From Candidatus Altimarinota bacterium (GTDB lineage: Bacteria; Patescibacteriota; Gracilibacteria; UBA4473), in NCBI GenBank assembly GCA_020630245.1, contig JAHDBZ010000044.1, positions 1-6,311 on the forward strand: a DNA stretch of 6,311 nucleotides, read 5' to 3'. Of this stretch, positions 1 to 4,118 are shown piece by piece. The notes under the pieces were generated by a model. It ran no database searches, had not been told where the DNA came from, and saw nothing but the letters and a program-made list of their open reading frames with translations. The position numbers were made by a program, and so were the translations under genes. Numbering within the stretch: the stretch's first letter is position 1; every line of letters begins with the position of its first letter.

Positions 1-251
1 CGAGCGTGTGCTTTCGAAAAATCACCGCCGACACAAAGAAACACAATATCATGAGTTCTCCCAACTTGATCTGCTACAAATTTCGATATTTCAATCCTCC
101 CAAACGGTGTCTCAATGATGCGCCCAGCGGAACGTTCTGATCCGTACAAACTTAGATTGTTAACTGGCACATCCAAGTTTTTCAAAATATCTGGAATCTC
201 TCTTCCGACCGCTCCGGTCGCACCGCAAATAGCCACATCAATTGTTTTCAT
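1..251 (-). CDS. asd: Aspartate-semialdehyde dehydrogenase, N-terminal part (cut by window edge)
   Basis: This gene encodes the N-terminal 83 residues of an aspartate-semialdehyde dehydrogenase; the rest lies beyond the left edge. The enzyme reduces beta-aspartyl phosphate to aspartate semialdehyde with NADPH in the cytosol, at the branch point to lysine/diaminopimelate, threonine and methionine. Visible are the Rossmann loop GATGAVG (residues 10-16), the family's SERSAG segment (38-43), which contacts the cofactor phosphate, and LCVGGDFSK (72-80), matching the usual 'FSAGGSVSK' strand-turn. The active-site cysteine and histidine lie outside the window. The ATG at 251 places the Rossmann strand at the correct distance from the N-terminus; there is no Shine-Dalgarno. 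It follows the dapA-type gene by 47 bases on the same strand. Since DapA uses aspartate semialdehyde as substrate, the pairing is metabolically coherent. Family assignment is firm; activity cannot be judged from a fragment. Confidence 0.9.
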   Translation of the reverse strand, partial: MKTIDVAICGATGAVGREIPDILKNLDVPVNNLSLYGSERSAGRIIETPFGRIEISKFVADQVGRTHDIVFLCVGGDFSKAHA

Positions 252-261
252 CAAAGATTAA

Positions 262-288
262 ATTATTTATGATTACGAAATTTGTCAA
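262..288 (-). promoter_or_regulatory. Possible internal promoter in front of asd
   Basis: On the minus strand there is a perfect -35 hexamer TTGACA (283-288) in the 47-base gap between the dapA stop and the asd start. A possible -10 is AATAAT (262-267, spacing 15); TAATTT (260-265, spacing 17) is an alternative with a poorer match. Either would give a very short leader before the ATG at 251. The -35 is convincing and the -10 is not, so asd may simply be read through from dapA. Confidence 0.3.
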
Positions 289-298
289 AATTTAATTA

Positions 299-1408
299 CT
301 AGTAGAAAAGCTTCACCTGTTCGTCTGAGAAGGCCTCCACATTAGTAACGCCTACGCGTTTTAATTGCGGAATAATCCAGTCACGTTGCGCCTCGATGAG
401 GTGCGTTACCGGCAGACGGAAACCACGAATATCAGTATGACCATTGGCCTGGCGGATCATCTCAGCCACATTATGAACGGTCATCGGATTGCCGTATTTG
501 AAGGTAATCTTCTCCAAATCTTCTGAGGCGGCCACGTGATTCCAGGGAGTATTGCCTGGATCCATAACACTTTGGATGAGTCGCGGATGCAGATTGGCCG
601 TTACCGATATGGCTCCGTAGGCGCCCTTGTTCCGATCACTCTCGAGTTGTCCGTCTTCTCCAGACCAGACTCTTAATTCTGTATGAATATCTTGAGCATC
701 GAAACGATCCACTAGCTGACGAACGTCTTTGTCGCAATTTTTGATCCCGAGAAAATTTGGGTGTTTCGCAATTTGGTCAATGACTGCTTGTTTGGTTTCG
801 ACAGCGGTCCTTCCTTGGACCAAATATAAGATACCAGGACCAGCATCAAAACTTTTCCAATAATGTCGCAGAAGGTTAGCTTCGGTTTGTCCTTTGAGGT
901 AATAAGGTGCTGAAACCAATCCCGCCGAAGTACCGGCGCGCATCGCCTGACGGATCTGCTTGGTTTGCTCTTCGGTCGCATTGGCGCCACCAGCCACAAT
1001 GTGAATTTTTTCTCCAATGGATTCGCCTAATTGATTGGCTATATAAACCGCTTGTTTGACGATCTGCTCATGTTCTTCGAATGACACCAACGGACTCTCT
1101 CCTGTGGTTCCCATGATGATAAAGCCGCGGATTCCTTGCTCTACGAGAGATCTCATGAGCTCTCTTTGTGCCTCATAATTCACCTGATTAAACTCTGTAT
1201 AAAGCGTCGGCAGTGCTGGCATAACACGCGGGAGATCTGGGCGTGGAAATTTTTGTAGTTCTCCGTTACTAAATCTTGCCATGGTTTGATCCATAAGCAC
1301 TTCTGCTACGGCTTCCAGGTTTTCTTGCGGGGCTAATTCTAGATCTACCGGTTGGTAATCTGATTCGTTCATCGTGGCAAAGTCGCCTAATTCGAGAGTC
1401 ATGTACAT
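299..1408 (-). CDS. dapA: Dihydrodipicolinate synthase (DapA) family aldolase with N-terminal extension
   Basis: This is a class I aldolase of the DapA/NAL family, most likely 4-hydroxy-tetrahydrodipicolinate synthase, which condenses pyruvate with aspartate semialdehyde to start the lysine/diaminopimelate pathway. Seen in the 369 residues: GTTGES at 100-105, APYY with Y170, Y195 and R200 in YLVQGRT (195-201), the Schiff-base lysine K223 in GIKNC, and GAISVTANLHP near 265-275. An arginine at the R200 position is typical of DapA and unlike N-acetylneuraminate lyase, which favours dihydrodipicolinate synthase, as does the asd gene next door. Two oddities: about 58 extra residues precede the barrel (GTTGE is near residue 43 in E. 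coli DapA), and the usual YNVPGRT is changed to YLVQGRT. The start is uncertain: ATGs at 1408 and 1402 are in frame, with later ones at 1372 and 1282, and none has a Shine-Dalgarno. A different 2-keto-acid aldolase specificity remains possible. Confidence 0.82.
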   Translation of the reverse strand: MYMTLELGDFATMNESDYQPVDLELAPQENLEAVAEVLMDQTMARFSNGELQKFPRPDLPRVMPALPTLYTEFNQVNYEAQRELMRSLVEQGIRGFIIMGTTGESPLVSFEEHEQIVKQAVYIANQLGESIGEKIHIVAGGANATEEQTKQIRQAMRAGTSAGLVSAPYYLKGQTEANLLRHYWKSFDAGPGILYLVQGRTAVETKQAVIDQIAKHPNFLGIKNCDKDVRQLVDRFDAQDIHTELRVWSGEDGQLESDRNKGAYGAISVTANLHPRLIQSVMDPGNTPWNHVAASEDLEKITFKYGNPMTVHNVAEMIRQANGHTDIRGFRLPVTHLIEAQRDWIIPQLKRVGVTNVEAFSDEQVKLFY

Positions 1409-1432
1409 AAAAAATTAATAACTATGACCTTT

Positions 1433-1460
1433 TTTATAGGCAGGCAGTGTGCAAAGTTAA
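1433..1460 (-). promoter_or_regulatory. Putative promoter of the dapA-asd unit
   Basis: The minus strand shows TTAACT (1455-1460, 4 of 6 to TTGACA), a 16-base spacer and TATAAA (1433-1438, 5 of 6 to TATAAT). Predicted transcription start is near 1426, giving a leader of about 18 bases to the ATG at 1408. The -10 is at exactly the same distance from a conserved upstream block as the -10 of the formyltransferase gene, which raises confidence that it is real. dapA and asd therefore probably have their own promoter although they follow the M23 gene on the same strand. Confidence 0.5.
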
Positions 1461-1478
1461 TTTTTACAAAGAAAAAGT
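1459..1478 (-). promoter_or_regulatory. Conserved block B upstream of dapA
   Basis: This 20-bp segment matches 3292-3311 upstream of the formyltransferase gene at 18 of 20 positions. On the minus strand it reads ACTTTTT-Y-TTTGTA-R-AAATT. It just overlaps the proposed -35 and lies at the same distance from the -10 in both promoters. It could be an UP-like element, part of a regulator site or a non-canonical promoter element. AT-richness makes some similarity cheap, but matched spacing is hard to explain by composition. Confidence 0.45.
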
Positions 1479-1489
1479 ATAAAAACACT

Positions 1490-1510
1490 AAAATATGTAT
1501 GATTTAACAC
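1490..1510 (-). promoter_or_regulatory. Putative operator, block A site 1 (dapA)
   Basis: This 21-bp block is 18 of 21 identical to 3323-3343. Its low-coordinate end is the 11-bp core AAAATATGTAT (plus strand, 1490-1500). On the minus strand it begins GTGT, then six bases, then ATAC; the partner site has GTAT-N6-ATAC, a half-site arrangement one helical turn apart that would suit a dimeric regulator. It lies 29 bases upstream of the proposed -35, an activator-like position (about -64 from the predicted start). Confidence 0.5.
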
Positions 1511-1517
1511 ATTTCTC

Positions 1518-1528
1518 AAAATATGTAT
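1518..1528 (-). promoter_or_regulatory. Putative operator core, second copy at dapA
   Basis: This is a second perfect copy of the core AAAATATGTAT in the same orientation, starting 28 bp from site 1. The match to site 1 continues two further bases (GA). The GTRT half-site seen in the other two copies is missing, so it may be a weaker auxiliary site about -92 from the predicted dapA start. Confidence 0.4.
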
Positions 1529-1562
1529 GAAATTCAGTATTTTTAGCTCTCTTTCGGCACGA

Positions 1563-2222
1563 TTAATAGCGAAAAAGGGCGTATGGACTGGGGAAATAAT
1601 CCGGCAGATGTGGCATGAATGCTGGCGTCGCATAACCCCAGTGCGTCAGACCTTCATCCACCGCTCGTTGCGTCATGATTTGCAGGTGCACATGACAAAA
1701 CCAGCCACCACTATCGGTGTCGCGACCGAGTCGCGCAAAAATCTCTCCTGGCTCGAGTCGTTGCCCGACGGTCACCAGGGCTGGTGTCTGGAGATGACCA
1801 TAAAAGCTATAGAAAGGAACTTCATTTACTACGTGACGCAGGATGATGTAACCGCCGTAATTACCGGGGACGGTTTCATTACCCACTTCATAAACTTCCG
1901 CTGCCAATGGGGCGAAAAGCGGGGTTTCAAAAGGAGCAATCACATCAAGTCCTAGATGATAAACGCGCCCCTCCTCGATGATGTTCGGATAATCACGTAG
2001 CAGATTACCACGCTCTTCGAGATAGCGACCGATACCCCATGTCCGACCAGCAGATTGTAGCTCTGAAACGATAGCGTCTTCAAAGGCGTCGAAGTCCGTC
2101 GTGGTGTAATCCATTGTTTGTGGATTTTCCGATGAAAAATCAAACAGATGAGGTACCCCCTGCAGCGCATTGCCAAACAAGGGGTAAATATCGAGACCGT
2201 TAAGATTGAGTGGATAAAACAT
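1563..2222 (-). CDS. M23-type (LytM-like) metallopeptidase domain protein, no signal peptide
   Basis: This 219-residue protein is built around a LytM/M23 zinc peptidase fold. The characteristic residues are present: HLGLD (89-93) giving zinc ligands H89 and D93, YGHL with H143, and CHVHL with H177 and zinc ligand H179. M23 enzymes usually cut peptide cross-links of peptidoglycan outside the cytoplasm. Here no signal peptide or membrane segment is visible, and the N-terminal half carries WGIGRYLEER (62-71). As I recall, this arrangement resembles a soluble M23 subgroup, also found fused to class III aminotransferases, rather than secreted autolysins. The ATG at 2222 follows the upstream formyltransferase stop by only 3 bases, pointing to one mRNA and translational coupling. 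The natural substrate is unknown; a small-molecule peptide or recycled muropeptide is as likely as intact wall. The M23 assignment is firm; the role is not. Confidence 0.85.
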   Translation of the reverse strand: MFYPLNLNGLDIYPLFGNALQGVPHLFDFSSENPQTMDYTTTDFDAFEDAIVSELQSAGRTWGIGRYLEERGNLLRDYPNIIEEGRVYHLGLDVIAPFETPLFAPLAAEVYEVGNETVPGNYGGYIILRHVVNEVPFYSFYGHLQTPALVTVGQRLEPGEIFARLGRDTDSGGWFCHVHLQIMTQRAVDEGLTHWGYATPAFMPHLPDYFPSPYALFRY

Positions 2223-2225
2223 GAT

Positions 2226-3236
2226 TTAAAGAAGGTTACTGAGATGAGAAAGTGGAACATTTTCTGTCTGGGGATGGTCCCAATTGATTTGGTCCAGGTA
2301 TGGATACACGCGCTCTATGTAGTGCTGTAATCCCTGCAAAAACACTGGGATTTTTGCCCCTGGATAGTTGCGGGCTCTCAGTTGCTGTGGCGTGTCCTGG
2401 GCTCCGACAATCGTCGGCGCGGCATGTGCCAGCAAGGGACCATCGTCAATCACTCGATTCATGACGTGGAAAGTGGCTCCCGTCCAAAATTCTCCTGTTT
2501 CCTGGGCGTTATCGATGGCTTCCTGTGTGGGTGTTTTGCCGCGCAAAGCCAACGGATGTCCTGCCTGAGTAATCGCTGGATGGATATTGAGCCCGCGCCC
2601 AATCCCGAGCCGGCTGTCTGCCAAAATATTGTGCAAACGCATCATTAAATGATCTGAAATCAAGACGTCGGCGCCCATTTCATTGAAAACCTGCCAGAGC
2701 TGATCTTCAAAATAAGTTTTCGATTCGGCTTTTGCTTCTGGATATTTTTGACCACTGATAAATCGAAAATCCGAGGGAATGTTGTGCGTGATACTGGCCA
2801 GAGTTTCTCCATGCGCCGAACCTAAATCGCGATCATGGATCCAATCGCCTGTATGATGTGGAGAAACGGCGTAGCCATCCATATTGGCAATTTCACGAGC
2901 CCGCAACGGACTGTCGTCTGTGATAATGCCGCTAATCCGCGCTGGGAACCCATGCTCTTCGATGGCAATATGGAGTGCTTCAGGAATGCCCATCATGTAC
3001 TGCTGCCCGCGACGAGTATTCACCATTCGGCCATTCTGGTCGCAAGCACCGACATCACGAATAGAGGTAACGATGGCCACCCGCAGTGGTTCTACGTTGT
3101 TCTCGGTCGTATTAGAAATGGTACCACCATACGAGAGTAACTCTAGACTGGTGTCATGTTCTGGAGCCCCAGATGTCTTTTTGTAGACAAAGCGGGTGTT
3201 AGATTCTTGAGCGAAGCCGGTCAGTCGTTGTGTCAT
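2226..3236 (-). CDS. Formyltransferase-like protein (PurN/formyl_trans_N fold), pathway unknown
   Basis: This 336-residue protein has the signature of 10-formyltetrahydrofolate-dependent formyltransferases. GLNIHPA (215-221) supplies the catalytic pair N217 and H219. TGATFHVMNRVIDDGPLL (252-269) matches the 'TG.TVHFVD..LDGGP' segment, with D264 at the position of the catalytic aspartate of E. coli PurN. A Rossmann-like strand begins at LRVAIVTSI (51-59). It is much longer than PurN (about 210 residues): roughly 50 leading residues have no obvious match, and long insertions lie between residues 60 and 180. The whole triad suggests an active enzyme, but length and context argue against a housekeeping purN. 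It heads a two-gene unit with the M23 gene and diverges from the ACT gene. The acceptor amine is unknown; an amino acid or amino sugar is possible. The start at 3236 is the first ATG after an AT-rich leader without Shine-Dalgarno. Confidence 0.78.
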   Translation of the reverse strand: MTQRLTGFAQESNTRFVYKKTSGAPEHDTSLELLSYGGTISNTTENNVEPLRVAIVTSIRDVGACDQNGRMVNTRRGQQYMMGIPEALHIAIEEHGFPARISGIITDDSPLRAREIANMDGYAVSPHHTGDWIHDRDLGSAHGETLASITHNIPSDFRFISGQKYPEAKAESKTYFEDQLWQVFNEMGADVLISDHLMMRLHNILADSRLGIGRGLNIHPAITQAGHPLALRGKTPTQEAIDNAQETGEFWTGATFHVMNRVIDDGPLLAHAAPTIVGAQDTPQQLRARNYPGAKIPVFLQGLQHYIERVYPYLDQINWDHPQTENVPLSHLSNLL

Positions 3237-3265
3237 ACAAAAAAAAGTTAATAAGTACGGTTTCG

Positions 3266-3293
3266 TTTATAAATCGTCGGAAAAAAAGATGAA
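3266..3293 (-). promoter_or_regulatory. Putative promoter of the formyltransferase-M23 unit
   Basis: On the minus strand TATAAA (3266-3271) is preceded after 16 bases by TTCATC (3288-3293, only 3 of 6 to TTGACA). The predicted start is near 3259 with a leader of about 22 bases. The weak -35 would fit a promoter that needs an activator. The -10 sequence and spacer length equal those proposed for dapA. Confidence 0.45.
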
Positions 3294-3311
3294 TTTCTAC
3301 AAAAAAAAAGT
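3292..3311 (-). promoter_or_regulatory. Conserved block B upstream of the formyltransferase gene
   Basis: This is the partner of 1459-1478, 18 of 20 identical, at the same offset from the -10 box. It contains a run of nine adenines on the plus strand and so may bend DNA or act as an UP element for either divergent promoter. Confidence 0.45.
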
Positions 3312-3317
3312 TATAAT
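3312..3317 (+). promoter_or_regulatory. Possible -10 box for the ACT-domain gene
   Basis: A perfect TATAAT sits 50 bases upstream of the ATG at 3368 on the plus strand, directly after an A-tract. No good -35 is found at 16-18 bases. If used, transcription would begin near 3324, inside the conserved block A, so a protein bound there would block or modulate the ACT gene. Confidence 0.3.
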
Positions 3318-3322
3318 ATTAC

Positions 3323-3343
3323 AAAATATGTATTATTTCATAC
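3323..3343. promoter_or_regulatory. Putative operator, block A site 3 (divergent intergenic region)
   Basis: This carries the AAAATATGTAT core (3323-3333) and the extended similarity to 1490-1510. Read on the minus strand it has GTAT-N6-ATAC at one end, an imperfect dyad with 10-bp centre-to-centre spacing. It lies 29 bases upstream of the formyltransferase -35 and 24 bases before the ACT gene ATG, so one bound protein could control both directions. Confidence 0.5.
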
Positions 3344-3367
3344 TTTCTGTGTAGAACACTTAAATCT

Positions 3368-4015
3368 ATGTACAAAACTCCTGAAATTCTGACCGACCTT
3401 ATCCGCGAAAACCCATTGCTAGAGTTTGGACTGGCCTATCGCCTCTTCAATCTCAGTCAACTCGCCAAGTACCTGCACCCTATGGTCGAAGCCAGAGCTA
3501 AACGTGATGTCCGCCCTGAGACCATCGTCACGGCTCTCTCACGCCTGCAAACCCACAAGATAAAGCAAGCCCCCCAAGCCCAAGACTTCCGCGTCGAGAA
3601 TGTGTCTGTCACCTCAGGGCTTGGAACACGCACTTACCACAACACGCCTGAAGTCCGCGCCCAACTCAGTAAACTCATGGAACGGGCCCACGAAAATAAT
3701 GCTTTTTTTCATCACACCGAGAGCACGTATGAGATCACGATCTTCTATGATCAAGGAACGCGTAACCAGTTAGAAAAATTATTACCTTTCCCCACCAAAT
3801 ACGAAAACGAAACGATTACTTGTGTCGGAGTACGGTTTGGGGAGGAGCTCTTCCATATCCCCGGGCTACTCTTTTCGCTGATGCAAAAGATCAACCTGCA
3901 AAACGTAAACATTGTCGATATCTCTTCGACCTTCACCGAATTTAATTTCTACGTCGACCAGGCTGATACCAAGATTACTTTTGAAACTCTGTACGACTGT
4001 TTTGTGCGAAAATAG
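3368..4015 (+). CDS. ACT-domain protein with N-terminal helical domain, candidate amino-acid-responsive regulator
   Basis: This 215-residue protein has no catalytic domain that I can recognise. The C-terminal part (about 149-213) closely resembles the second ACT module of aspartokinases: ITCVGVRFGEE, a helix with LLFSLMQKINLQNVNI, then VDISSTFTEFNFYVDQAD and a closing helix. Residues about 76-142 look like a first, more diverged ACT module, so the pair could form an aspartokinase-type effector site. Residues 1-65 are helical, with NLSQLAKYLHP (28-38) and VRPETIVTALSRL (48-60), which could be a helix-turn-helix. ACT modules bind amino acids. The kinase domain of aspartokinase is absent, so regulation, either of transcription or as a trans-acting subunit, is inferred. 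It diverges from the formyltransferase gene over a shared conserved site. It ends in three consecutive in-frame stops. ACT assignment is fairly firm; DNA binding is a hypothesis. Confidence 0.75.
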   Translation: MYKTPEILTDLIRENPLLEFGLAYRLFNLSQLAKYLHPMVEARAKRDVRPETIVTALSRLQTHKIKQAPQAQDFRVENVSVTSGLGTRTYHNTPEVRAQLSKLMERAHENNAFFHHTESTYEITIFYDQGTRNQLEKLLPFPTKYENETITCVGVRFGEELFHIPGLLFSLMQKINLQNVNIVDISSTFTEFNFYVDQADTKITFETLYDCFVRK

Positions 4016-4023
4016 TGATAATT

Positions 4024-4052
4024 TTGACAGTAAACTCGATACCTGGTGTAAT
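4024..4052 (+). promoter_or_regulatory. Strong sigma70-type promoter of the homoserine dehydrogenase-like gene
   Basis: A perfect TTGACA (4024-4029) is followed after 17 bases by TGTAAT (4047-4052, 5 of 6). The TGG just before the -10 supplies the extended TGn element. It begins only 8 bases after the ACT gene stop. Predicted start is near 4059, giving a leader of about 60 bases. This is the best promoter in the window and lacks the AAAATATGTAT core. Confidence 0.7.
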
Positions 4053-4063
4053 GAGGAAAACAA

Positions 4064-4095
4064 AAATAAACTGAAGCAAAACGCTTGGTTTATTT
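4064..4095 (+). promoter_or_regulatory. Leader hairpin before the homoserine dehydrogenase-like gene
   Basis: AAATAAAC (4064-4071) pairs perfectly with GTTTATTT (4088-4095). Inside, AAGC (4074-4077) pairs with GCTT (4083-4086) across the loop AAAAC, with a small TG/G internal loop. It lies within the predicted leader, ending 23 bases before the ATG. The stem is AT-rich and no clean T-run follows, so it is a poor intrinsic terminator for the ACT gene. It may be an mRNA stability or leader-control element. Confidence 0.4.
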
Positions 4096-4118
4096 GTACG
4101 TTAATTTAAAAAAATTTT

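Noticed and set aside
712..1017. Second minus-strand frame of 101 codons inside dapA
   Set aside because: It overlaps the DapA active-site region in another frame; the DapA frame holds all the conserved motifs, so there is no sign of a frameshift.
299..1408. N-acetylneuraminate lyase instead of DapA
   Set aside because: R200 in the GRT segment is the DapA-type arginine, and the gene is followed by asd, which supplies the DapA substrate; no sialic-acid gene is nearby.
1454..1470. Bacteroidota-type promoter (TTTG and TAnnTTTG) upstream of dapA
   Set aside because: TTTG and TAACTTTG do occur on the minus strand but only about 7 bases apart, far from the needed spacing of about 19, and the TAnnTTTG element is missing from the matching region at 3266-3311.
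1490..1528. The repeated AAAATATGTAT copies as the start of a repeat array or CRISPR
   Set aside because: There are only two nearby copies 28 bp apart and a third 1.8 kb away, with no regular repeat-spacer pattern; a regulator site fits better.
1527..1955. Open frame of 142 codons on the plus strand
   Set aside because: It lies antisense to the M23 gene, has no recognisable motif and its ATG falls within the repeated AATATGTATG core; the minus-strand frame has a complete zinc site and is clearly the real gene.
2835..3186. Two overlapping plus-strand frames of about 100 codons
   Set aside because: They are antisense to the formyltransferase gene, which has conserved catalytic segments in its own frame; the antisense translations look random.
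4064..4095. Rho-independent terminator of the ACT gene
   Set aside because: The stem is mostly A-T with a weak inner helix and no uninterrupted T-run after it, and it lies downstream of a strong promoter rather than directly after the stop.
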